The position numbers and the translations under genes are program-made. This document shows, in pieces, positions 11,301 through 23,126 of a DNA stretch of 64,000 nucleotides. The notes beneath the pieces are model-generated. The model searched no databases. It saw only the letters and a program-made list of their open reading frames with translations, and was not told the DNA's origin. The number at the start of each line of letters is the position of its first letter. Positions within the stretch are counted from its first letter, which is position 1. Origin of the DNA: Corella eumyota. Its lineage: Eukaryota; Chordata; Ascidiacea; Phlebobranchia; Corellidae. The stretch spans positions 3,348,001 to 3,412,000 of the forward strand of contig OY720102.1 of NCBI GenBank assembly GCA_963082875.1, written 5' to 3'.

Positions 11301-14300
11301 ACATTGTCAGTGGTGGGAGGTAAGGTTGGTTACAGTGGGGGACGAACAGACTCCTCAAGTTCAACCATGACTGGATCTCAACTTAACTCACAAACTTTCA
11401 AAAACAACAACTTCAACCAACCCGACAAAAACAAATCATACAGAGGTTAGTAAATGAGTTTTTTTTTAATAACGTCTTAAAATCCCTAAAAATCCATTTT
11501 TTAAAAATAAATTGGTAGATTTTTTTTTTGAAAAAAAAACATGATAAATAGATTTCAGATATGAACAGGCTTAAAATGAATACCACTTTTTATTAATAAA
11601 ATGATGATTTGCGTCACGACTTATTAACTCATTCCCTTATTGTGGTTTAAATCTGCCAAGATTTTTATCTTATTTATCCAATAACTTTACCACATGAAGT
11701 AGTTTACTTGTGTTTATCATCCCCCGTTTTATATTAAATTTGCGCACAGGACACTCTATATTAAAGTCAACATTAGAAATTTGTTTGTTAATAAACCACA
11801 AGTGTCATGTCAAGTACTTAAATCAGCTGTTTTCCATCTTAATCTTAGCTTATTTTTTTATTATGTTCGTTATTTAATCGAACATACCGAAATAACCAAA
11901 GCAGAGGTAGGCTAAAAACTATTTTATTGTACCAAAAATTGTCTATTTTTTAAGTTATTTAGAAAATGGTTAAGTGGTTTATGGTAATATAACAATTTTA
12001 TTATTAAATAAATGTGCAAATTTTTTTGAAAAGCGAATTTCCATAAACTGAAAAAACATTGCAATAATAATATTTAGTGTAGGCAGACACAGGTTAACTA
12101 CAGTTTAAAACTCTGATATGTCACGTCTTTGTGTGTGCTTTTAGGCAGGAGAAGCCAGTTTGACTTAAAGTTTAATAAGATATTGTAAAAAGTGTTATTA
12201 TTAGGAATTTTTGTATAATAAACCTGGTGACGGATTGAAGGCAGACTTTGTATTTTTCTTATGTAAATAACCTGAGCAATTAAAGCTTTATTTTTTCAAG
12301 GTGGGAAGAAGTAATATTTACCAAAACTTGGTTGTGTTGATTCTTTACAAATGTTTAAACTTCGAATACACTACTAGACTATATGTTATTTGAATAAATA
12401 TTACCTTAAAGAATCCAAGTTTTTATTTTCTGATGTTTGAATTTATTTTAGTTTTTGCCAACTATTTGTTATTTTGGTGATTTATTACATCTTAATTCTT
12501 TTATTTTGACTAAGTTCTTAAAACTATAATTCAGAGTACTAGTTTATTTAATAAAATATTTATTTTTTAACTACATATAATATTATTTCCTTTACATAAG
12601 TTGTGTACTTTTAATACAAATGATTCTGCATAGGTTATGATGTATAGGTCACTTCTAATAGATTTTTAAATAGTTTTAATATAATAAACATATTAAAAAT
12701 ACATGTTAAATTGTATTTAGATCATTAAAATTTTGGTTATTAAATTTTTAAATTTATTCTTTAGGATCCCCATTTGGAGCTCAAACTTCTTCAGCCTCAG
12801 AAATAATTTCGGATTCGTTTAATGTTCAAGGAGTTGGTAAGTTAAAAGTGAACTAAACTTGCCTAGATAATTAGTTAGACAATTAATCCTATATATACAA
12901 AGATTTATTTATAATAATAGTATTGAAAATCATTTTTTAATTTTTTTTAGTAAATTTTTATTTTAAAATTTCCAGGAGTGTTTTCCTCTCCATCTTCTGC
13001 AACGAGTTTGGAGCAGGATAATTCCTCCTCTTCCCCGAGTACGGAGGACGTTAGAGCAATTGCTGGAACCGAAACAGACTCTAATTTACTCTTTGGTAAG
13101 ATTTTAAAATCTTTGTGAAAATTTAGTTTTAATTTTTAGCCAAAAAAATATTATTTTTAGACTTATTATTTTAAAAACCCTTTCACTGAACAAAATCTTA
13201 TTTTTAGATGGTATTTTTGGGAGGGCGGTTCGAAATAATTCAAGTGACGAAAACTTCCAAAAACCGAATAAATCAATTTCAAATTTGTCACAAAAAATTG
13301 ATGGCCAAGTTTCCTTGTCTGCCTCTCTGAGAATAAGACAAACTAAAAAGAAGGAATCTTACTCTAATGAGGGACTGCACTTGCAACAACAACAACATAG
13401 CAACAAGTCATCAGGTATTTAAAAGTTTTTTACTAAAAAAAAACTATTCCAAAAAATATTTAAAAATTTTTTTTTTAGAATTTTATAATTTATTTAAAAT
13501 CTTTGTTTTTTAGGATTTTAAAATGAATTTATTATGCTTTTAAATTTTGATACTTTTTAGTAATAACAATATTAACATTTAAAAAATGAAATTCATAAAA
13601 GCTTTTAAAGTATATACCACGATAACGTGCTTGTTATTGACTTAACTACGTCAAAGACATTATCGATGTAATCTTTGTATATTCATCCTATTGTTAAAGA
13701 GATTTTAATGCCATGCCCTGTTGCTTTTGTATATTACAGACCTAATTCCTAGGTATATTCCATATAGTGTAATAATATAGGTAACACCCTTTTAAAATAT
13801 ATATCAAAATTGTAGGAATAGTAACCCCACCTTGTCTAAAAATAATTTTTTTATATAATCACGTTCAAAATTCGTAAACTCACTTATTAAACTAAGGAGA
13901 ATGGGGTTTGAGTTTTGTTTATTTTTAGAACTTTATTTGAAGTTCAAGTAAATGGGTGTGTGTAGTAATTGCGTAATGCCTGTGCGGAATTTTGTTATAC
14001 CGGCAGAATTTATAGGCCTGATTTAACCTAAATAACATAAACTTGTAATTTTCATTGTAAGATCATGTTTAACTAAGGTTGTATTAGAACATACTAGGTC
14101 ATAGTTTAAGAACCTATTAATGCCATAGCTTTGTAATATTGTGTTTAAAAATTTTTAAGAATGATCCAAAATATTTTTTTATGAATTTGCTGTTTTTTTT
14201 TTATTTCAAGTATTGGCACATTTTTTTAATTTTTGATTTATCAAATATAAACTGCTTAACTTTATTATTTCAGATATTTCAGTGATTTCAAATAGATCTT

Positions 14301-17300
14301 CTCATATGGGAACTTCTTCAGTCATTTCCCCATTTGAGGGTAAACCAACGGAATCTATCACAAAAGTGTAAGTACTCGGCATTAAAGAAACTTTAAATTA
14401 TCAAAATACCTGAGTTTTTAATTAGTCTTTTTATTAATAATTTTTCAACGATTAATCTTTTTTTTTGTGAACAAGAATAATTGAAAACATATTTTGACAT
14501 CGATTGTTTATAAAACAGGTGTTTCTTTAAATCAATAATTCATTTTTATTGTTCCAATTTTTCACTTATTCATATCTTTTTACAACGTGTTGTTTTTTTA
14601 ACACATTAACAACATGTTTTTACATATAATTACCCAATAAAATCTTAACATTTTAATCAATATTTTGATTTCAGTAAATAAATAGTTATGATATATATTA
14701 AAACTTAAAATCCTTAGTCCTATATTTAAAAGTTAGGTTAACAATTAATTTTCTATAAAGCTATATTTGGGGTTCATTTTTTGTTTTAATTTCTAAAAAC
14801 CTGTTTTTTAGTTCATCACGAACAGACAAAAGTGAAAGTATGAATAGTTATTCTCGTGATAGATTAGCTGGAAACAAAAGTGCAAAAACTGGGCAGGGTA
14901 AATAATTTATAAACTAATTAAACACAAGTGTACGTCACTTTTTTTAATAATACTGTTTACTAAATAGGGTTTGGTTCATGGGATCTACTGTTTCACTAAG
15001 GTCATGCCTTTTACAATGATTAGTGAAATATGTTTTACCTAAAAAACTTTTGTGTGATTTAGGTCAAATTTTTTGTGGATGGAAATTTGTTGTAAATAAA
15101 TAATGCAAAGTTTTCCCCGAAAGCGTGTTTTCATTATTACCAAACAATTGAGCTAATCAATTATGTATAAGCTCGTAACATTTAAATATAACTTGTCTAA
15201 ATTACAAACTGGTGACCTGAATATTGTGTGCTAATTACCTAAAACAAGAAATTTAAGTTTTAAAATGTTTAATTTTTATTTTTATACTACATTTAAAAAT
15301 TAAAAAATATTTTTATTCTTTTTTTATTATTTTAAAAATTTTTTTAGGAACAGGATTTGCGATGGTCCAAAAACTTCCGCTCGATTATCCAGAACGTTCC
15401 TTGTCGGAGGCGATTGTCACGCTCGAGACGGCGGACTCGGAGGATTGGGAGAACATCAAAAAGGTCATGATCCTCCTCCAAAGAGTGGCAACTCATCACC
15501 GGGAAGTCCTTGCATCTCGATATCATGATGTCATCGTTCTTCTTAGTAAAAATGTAAGCTAACTCTTTTTATGTAGTAAAATAAGTTGGTTTTTTTGAGT
15601 TGGTTTTTAGCCTAATATTTTGTCATTTAACTTACTTATTTTATAATTGTATACAATGTATTCATTTGAAACTTGTTGAATGATTAATATCAGTTCAATA
15701 ATATTGTAACTGTCAGATTGAAGTTTACCTAAACCAAGTATACTCAATATAAATAAGGGCTTAGAGTGCCCTTAGTATGGTGTGTGAATGTAGACAGCTA
15801 AACAAACTTTACTTCTGTCTGTGGGTACCATACATTCTTATATAAACTGTTTGTTTAAATTTGATTTTTATAAGCTTGTCATCAGTTTTAAACTGATTTA
15901 TTACAACATAATGTCATTGTAAACATATATGTTGTATTGAACAAATAAATTACTTTGTATTTAGGCATATATGGTCACCAATATATGTATTTTCTGAATC
16001 GACCAATTTATTTACAACCATTTAATATGTTTAGGTTCACAACTTGCGGTCAAAAGTAGCTAGAACAAGTGTTGTGACCCTTACAGATATTTACAGCCAT
16101 GTAAAGAAACCCCTCGCCGATCAGGACCTGGAGGTAAAGTTGTTACTTTCAATTAAGTGTTTACCCTGACTCTTGCAACAAAAAAAAAATCATTATTTTA
16201 TGTTTTTGTAAAAATAATCAATTTTGTAGAAATATCATTACCACAATGTACTTGAATAAATTGCCTTTAATGTTTTTTTCATTTTTTTTATTTAAATCTA
16301 TTGTTTTTTGTTAGATTTCGGTGCAAGCTCTGATCACTGAGTTTGGTAAAATGAATGTTTTTATGAGGGATGAAATAGATAAAGCATTACAGAGTGTTTT
16401 GATGGCTTCGTCTACTGCAAAGTTTCTCAGTGCTTTACTTAACACTGGCCTAAGGTAAATCTATTAACTGTTTATAAATTATTTATTTGTATCTACTTCC
16501 TAAACAAAAAAAATTTATTTTAGAATTTTATTTTAAATTTATATAAACACTGTATTACTTACACTAAAAAATTTTGTGTTATGTTATCTATCGATTTAAA
16601 GTGTAATTTAAATCACAATTTAACATTGCATTAACATTACAGACATAAAAACAAAACGATTCGCAGCAGCACAGCCAACTTTTGTTCCCAATTAGTTGAC
16701 AAAATAGGACCTGATAAGGCACTAGGTGGGCAGAGGGATATAACTGAAAGATTGCTAGATGCTGTAAGTTAATGCTTACTTTTTTTCCACGTATTGCAGA
16801 ATTTTTAAAAACTAGTTGAACCGTTTCTTTGGACTGTATTTGAAGCAATTTTGCCGCTAACCTTCATATTATTGTTGTGATATAATTCCTACAAGTATTT
16901 ACCCATAGATATATGATATAAAACTATACGAACTCATTTTATTTGTGTTTAAATTCTTATTCTTTCAGGTGTCGAATTTTGTTTGTGATAGTTCGCCTGA
17001 TGTTCGACAATCTGGTAAAACAATTATCCAAACTTTAATGAACCACCCCAACTTTGAAGCAAGTCTGGATAGATTTTTATCAGCTAAACTGGCTCAAGAT
17101 CTTAGAGATTGTGCAGCGAGCATTAAACAAAGGGTAAGAATATTTTAATTATAGTTTTGTAGCGTATTACTTTAATGACATACAAAGCGTAGTATACGCA
17201 TGTTGTTTTGCCCTTTTTCTTTTACTTTAGCGCCCCGCTGTTTATCTTATCTTTCATTCATTCTTTATTTCACCATTAAACTAGTATCACGTTTTCTCAC

Positions 17301-20300
17301 TTTTATATAACTGCTACATTGGTGACCCCGATATCTAGAAACGATATTTCTAGAATGATTGAAGAAGAGAATTCTGTTTCTTTAAAACTGCCAAGCTTTT
17401 GGTCAGCTCATCCGAGAGTTTGGTATTAACAAGCAGAAGCTCAGTTTGAGTTAAGAAAATAAATGTTGATCAAACGAGATATTTGTATGTGGTTGCTGCC
17501 CTGGATCAAAATACTGCCCTTCGAGTCATTAATTTATTGGAAAATCTTTCCAGTAATGGTAAGTATGAAGCACTCAAACAAAGATTGCTAGGAACTTTTA
17601 GTCTTGCCGCATAAGAGAGGTCTTCCCGGTTGCTAAACATGCGTGGTTTAGGAGACTGCAAACCGTCCGAATTAATGGACAAAATGTTGGCGTTGTTAGG
17701 CGATTACAAATCGTGTTTTATTTTTCAACATCTTTTTTTGCAACATCTACCAGAAGATGTATGTTCAGTTCTTGTCGATGATTCCTTTACAAACATGCGT
17801 GCACCTGCGCAACGTGCCGATGCTGTATGGATGTCAAGAAACGCTCCATCACCTTACGCCATTTCTCGAGTGAATCGGGCACAAACTGAGCGAAAACCGA
17901 TACGATTGGCGATTCTCTGTGTTTTATTATCGCCGGTTTGGAAACAAGGTAAGAAAACACGTTCCACCCTGTAATTTTTCGGAAAACTAAATTGCAAAAC
18001 AATTTATTTTTTGTGCACGACATCGAATCCAAAATTAGATTTCTTATTGACACTGGTGCTGTAGTAAGTGTTATTCTGCCAACCAGTTATGAGCGACGCA
18101 TGGGAACCAAACAACAACCACTTCTTTCTGCAAATGGAGGCAAAATATGCACATACGGGACAAAAAAAATACATACGGGACAAAAATTATGAAAATTTGC
18201 CCGCACTTATTGGTACATTTTTATGCAAATTTGTTATTGCTGATGTTCTTAGGCCACTTCTTGGTGCAGATTTTTTGCGTAAAGACTCCTTCCTTATAAA
18301 CGTTAACGGCAAAAAGCTTTTGCAAAAAATATCTTTAACGAAAATTGATACTGCAAGTTAACTCAACTTACACGTCGTTATTGCATCAGTTTCCAGAGCT
18401 AACATTGCCCCGTTTTGATCAAAAGTTTACGAAGCACAATATCATGCATTACATTTTTACCATCGGTCCACCTGTGCACGCACGCGCTTGTCTATTGCCA
18501 CCCGAAAAGCTTATTATTGCCAAAGCGGAGTTTACGAAGATGTTAGAACTTAGAATAATTCAACGCTCCCCTAGTTCTTGGTCTTCACCCCTTTATTTGG
18601 TGCCGAAAGCTTCTGGAGGTTGGAGACCGCGCGGTGATTATCGCCGTTTAAATGCAATCACAGAACCGGATCGTTATCCGATACCCAATATACAAGATTT
18701 TACATCGCATTTGCACGGTTGTTGCATGTTTTCTAAAATCGACTTAATCAGAGGATATCACCAAGTGCCAGTGGCCCCTGAAGATATACCAAAGACCGCT
18801 GTCATAACGCTATTTGGCCTTTTTGAATTTAGGCACATGCCGTTCGGGTTAAAAAAATGCTGCATAAGCTTTTCAATGTCTCATGGACAGCGTATGTCAA
18901 AAATTTAATTTCGTTTTCGTTTATCTTGATGACATTTTGGTAGCCAGAAAATCACAGAAAGAGCACTTTCAGCACTTGAAAAATCTTTTTTAAGTTCTGT
19001 CACTACACGGCTTAGTCGTCAACATAAATAAATGTCAATTTGGCAAATCAGAACTTAACTTTCATGCAAATCCAGCCATCATGCAAATCCAGCCCTCCTA
19101 TCATGCAAATCCAGCTATCATGCAAATCCAGCCCTCCTAAAGGGACTACAGGAATTTGCTGTAATGATAAATTTTTATTTTCGTTTTATTCCTGATGCCG
19201 CCCAAACAGTGACGCCAAATATAAAAGTTTGTCAGGAAAGCCAAAGAAGTTAATCTGGAATAAGGACACTAAATTTGCTTTCGACAAGGCAAAATTATCA
19301 CTTGCTAATTGTGCCATGCTACATTAGCCCCAAAGACATGCCACAACAGCCTTAAAGGGTTGACGCATCACAACATACGGTTTTGCAAACAAGTAATCGG
19401 TGGAAATTGGACAACCCTTGCTTTATTCGGTAAATATTTGCAAACTGCGAAAATTAAATATAGTGCATTTGACCAGGAACTGCTAGCCATGTACTTAGCT
19501 GTTCGCCATTTCTGTTATTTTCTCCAAGGTTGAGCTTTACCATCCACACAGATCCCCACAAACCCTTTACTTTTGCTTTTTCTAAAGCCACTGATCCTTG
19601 GTCTAATCGACAACAACGACAACTGTCAGCTATATTCGAAAATACGACTGACATTCAACATATTAGTGGAAAAGACACGGGCTTCCATTTCCTGCATTAA
19701 AAATAACGTAATTGACTTCGATTTTAAGATTTTTGCCGCAGACCAACTTGTACCGGAAGTACAAGCATATTGTACCACGGAAACTAATCTGAAAATTGCT
19801 GATGTAATAGTGGGCATCAAGGGCGCAACTGTTTTGAGTGATGTTTCAACTGGTAAGCCTCGTCCCATTGTTTTTTGTCAGAAGAAAGAAAATATTTTAT
19901 ACTTTGCACGACTTATCATATTCTTTAATCTGAACTATCCGCGAATTAATTGATTTAAAATTTGTAGGTAGCCTTATGACGAAATTTTGTCTTGCAGGAC
20001 CGGACATTTTTTTTACAAAAGAGGACATTTTCTTCAAAGCACAGGACAACTTTTGTCAAGGGGCGGGACATTTTTTTCAGAAGACAGAACATTTCTTTCC
20101 GAAAGACGGAACAATTTTTTTCGAAGGACAAAACATTTCTTTTTGAAAGACGAAACAATTTTTGTCAAAGAACGAGGACATTACTTTTTTTTAAGAACAG
20201 AACAATTTTTCTAAATGAACAGGACATTTTTTTTATAGGACCGGACATTTCTTTCCGAAAGACGGGACAATTTTTGTCAAAGGACGGGACACTATTTCAA

Positions 20301-23126
20301 AGGAAGGGACATTTTTTTTAAGGACAGGACATTTTTTCAAAAAAACAGGACAATTTTTTTCGAAGCACAGGACAATTTTTTCCAAAGAACGGGACAATTT
20401 TTGTCAAAGGACGGGACATTTTTTTCAAAGGACAGGTCATTTTTTCAGAGGACAGGACATTTCTTTTCGAAAGACAGGACAATTTTTGTCAAATGACGGG
20501 CCTTTTTTTTAAATGACAGTATGGCCAAAAGCAAAAAAAGTTTGATTTACAAGATGTCCAGAAGCAATTCCAAAGAAGAATTCAACAACAGATATATGTA
20601 CGAAAACTTTTTTATACATTTGGATATCTCGATTTGGTGTTCCTTTAAATATGTCGTTTGATAAGGGATCGCAATTTACCTCTAGTGTTAGAAGATTTTT
20701 TTTACTTTTTTTTTTTATAAACGCTTTACTTGGCATTCAGTTACACCACACATGGGCTTTTAGGCCGCTATCTGATGGCTAGGTTTAGCGATACAATCGC
20801 CACCTGAAAAATTCGTTGATGGCGCGGTTGACTAGACCTAACTGGACGAATCAGCTACCGTGGGTGCTTTTAGGTGTAAGAACTGTCCCTAAAGAAGAAG
20901 ATTTAAAGGTGTCGACGGCGAAGCTAGTATACGCCCCCCATTACTGTGCCTGGGAATTTTATTTCACATGACCCTGACGGAAAAAAAAGAACAAAAATTA
21001 AAGCAAATTTGCGAAAAATTCAGTCAGTTTATGCCACAACACATGTCTTGCCATGCAACTTAAACTACATATGTCCCCCAAACTTTACAAACTTGTAAAT
21101 ATGTTTTTATCCGAAAAGATGCTCATCGCCTCCCCATTAACAGCGACTTATGAAGGGTCATAATAAAGCGTGATATAAAAACTTTTATTTTGGATATTGG
21201 TGGTACCAAACAAACTTGTCCGTAGATCGTTTGAAGCCAGCCAACGTTGATTTGACGCATCCCGTTCAAGTGGCAATTCCAATAAACGTGGAAGACCAAA
21301 AAAAACAAGAAACAACGTTTACCGTTGGTCTTTAATTTTTTTGTAATTTTTACTAAGTTTCTGGGGGGGAATTGTGTAGCGCACTACTTTAATGGCGTAC
21401 GAAAGGTAGTATGTGTGTGTACGTTATACGCATGTTGTTTTGTCTTTTTCCTATTACTTTAGCGTCCCGCTGTTTATCTTATCTTTTATTCCTTTTTTAT
21501 TTCACCGTTAAACTAGTATTACGTTTTCTCACTTCTATTTAACTGCATTAGTTTAGTGAATATTGCAACATAAATAATGTAAAAAATTTTTTTAAATCTT
21601 GTTAATTTTTTTTTGATTGACGTAATTTTTTTCAGGGATTGGGATCTGGATCAGTTGGCAGTAGAAAGAGCAGCATGAGGAGAAGTGGGACAAATTCTGC
21701 ATCCACATACAAGTCCCCAACTTCCCAATCCTCCAGCGCATCTCTAAGGAGAAAAGCTCCAGGTTCAAGGGGGAATATTGAGATGGTAACTATGGCATCA
21801 TAATTTTTTCAAAGAATTTGTATTCATGGTTTTTTATTATCCTTAAAATTTTTTGATTAAATTTGAAAGTATTTCTGTTGTAAAACATTCTTTGTATTTA
21901 TTGTTAAGTAATCCATTTCTCTTTTAAACAGGATTATGAAGAAGTGAAGAGTTTATGTGCTGGATTAAGTGGAGGGAACTTGAAAGAAAGAAAAGATTTT
22001 GTAACAACTTTGCATAACAAAATAAGGGACAATAAACCATGGGTGGAAGAGCACATTCTTAAGGTAAAAAAACAAAAAAGCCAATGCATACAAAATTAAC
22101 AATAATATTACATTATTTTGGGTTTAATTCTATAAATAAGCTAGTGAAAGTAAAAGTTTTCTCAAGGCTATGATATGTCAAGGTTATGTTTTCTATGCTA
22201 TGTCAAGGCCATATATATTTCTCAAAGTCACCTTTAAGCAAAAAAAAAATCGTTTTTTTAGATAATGGATGCATACAATAACCTTCTTACAACCTCGAAC
22301 ACAAAAATCAACTTAATTGGGTTGCAAGGTTTGTCCGTGATCATTGATGAGGTTGGGAATAGTATTAGGGAAAGTTTAGGTGTTTTGGTTCCAGCTTTAC
22401 TTAAGTTATCTCAATCAAAACAACATGGTGAGATTGCGTTGGGTGTTGTGGATCATCTTATCTCTAAAATCGGTAAGTTTCAGGACCAAAATAGGATCTA
22501 TCCTGCTATTAATGCCATTTCTATCACCTCTATTTTAAAAATAGGAAAATGTATGCTAATTTAAACTCAAACTATAAATAATACATCCTTTTTGTAATTA
22601 TTTTATTTGGGTTTCTTTTGTTATTAATATGCGTAATTATGTGTCTAATATGCGTAATTATGTGATTTTTTCTTTTTTTGCATCTGAAAACATTTTTTAT
22701 CATTATTTTGCTCAAACAAAACAGACCACATTTTACTTATACCCTACCTTGCTAATGTTGTTCAATACGGAACTGGAAAATCAAAGCCAGTTGCAATGGA
22801 AAAACTTACAGGTACAATTTACATTAAAATACTTAATATATTGGTAGAATTACCAGTACAAATTAGTGTTAGATTTTTTGCCATTTTTAAAAAATCAAAT
22901 TTTAGGAATTCTTCGTAATGTGCCCAGCCACAAACTTCAAGTTGTCGAGCGCCAAGTTTTACCCATTCTTAGCACCCTTCTTTCACCCCGTGGGGCCGCT
23001 TATACCACCCGGCACGAGGCCACCCAACTCACTCTTATACTCTACAAACTATTGGGTCAGCGTTTACTAGATTATGCTGATTCGCATAATATTTCTGACC
23101 GAGTGCGAGATATTTTAGAATTATAA
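5353..23126 (+). CDS. TOGARAM1: TOG-array microtubule regulator TOGARAM1 (crescerin), complete
   Basis: TOGARAM1 binds tubulin through HEAT-repeat TOG arrays and controls ciliary axoneme growth. Twenty-four exons: 5353-7359, 7459-7597, 8147-8233, 8563-8766, 9906-10039, 10279-10752, 10835-10959, 11053-11206, 11292-11445, 12765-12836, 12976-13095, 13208-13414, 14274-14367, 14812-14897, 15348-15553, 16035-16133, 16315-16454, 16643-16763, 16969-17133, 21636-21785, 21932-22063, 22262-22472, 22725-22811, 22906-23126. They encode about 1,862 residues (vertebrates about 1,750). TOG1 is about 38-255, TOG2 318-565 (ending RKQLPRLNEKMLVEYAV), TOG3 1362-1590 and TOG4 1648-1862. The middle is a Ser/Asn/Pro-rich low-complexity linker. 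The first ATG in frame is used; an internal one at about 5425 is possible. A tiny upstream frame (5304-5339) precedes it. Intron 19 is about 4.5 kb and holds a Ty3/Gypsy fossil; the other introns are mostly below 1.3 kb. Confidence 0.93.
17158..17317 (+). repeat. 5' LTR of the Ty3/Gypsy fossil
   Basis: About 160 bases, starting TGTAGCG and ending in CA. It aligns to 21375-21547, sharing blocks such as CCGCTGTTTATCTTATCTTT. Confidence 0.85.
19997..20515. repeat. GGACA-rich minisatellite inside the Ty3/Gypsy fossil
   Basis: About 500 bases of degenerate tandem units of roughly 20-22 bases, each with GGACA (or GAACA) followed by a T run, for example GGACATTTTTTTCAAA. Some 24 units can be counted by eye. 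The array lies between the RNase H-like and integrase-like parts of the fossil. Two plus frames stay open across it because of the period, but the predicted peptides are low-complexity and not credible proteins. Confidence 0.8.
21375..21547 (+). repeat. 3' LTR of the Ty3/Gypsy fossil
   Basis: About 173 bases, starting TGTAGCG after a G-rich purine tract. It carries a short extra GT-rich stretch that the 5' LTR lacks. It ends near CTGCA, immediately before TTAGTTT of the host intron. Confidence 0.85.

Larger units (their letters stand above)
17158..21547 (+). mobile_element. Ty3/Gypsy LTR retrotransposon, broken fossil
   Basis: This short (about 4.4 kb) element sits in TOGARAM1 intron 19 in the same orientation as the gene. 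It has LTRs at both ends and a primer-binding-like TGG directly after the 5' LTR. In order there is a gag-like region (about 17630-17970), an aspartic-protease-like region with DTGA (about 18000-18190), a reverse transcriptase region (about 18345-18910, with FSKIDLIRGYHQ and GDYRRLNAITEPDRYPIP), an RNase H-like region (about 19440-19550) and an integrase-core remnant (about 20600-20720). A purine-rich tract precedes the 3' LTR. TAGTTT occurs just outside both ends and may be the target-site duplication. The LTRs differ at roughly one base in eight to ten plus an indel, so the insertion is not recent. It is broken in many places, at least half a dozen. Confidence 0.88.

Noticed and set aside
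19987-20321. Two overlapping plus frames with repeated RGTFF-like peptides
   Set aside because: They read the GGACA minisatellite; periodic DNA keeps frames open without selection.
20739-20760. ACACCACACATGGG resembling the start of SINE copy 1
   Set aside because: Only about 14 bases match and neither B box nor body follows; it lies in the Gypsy fossil.
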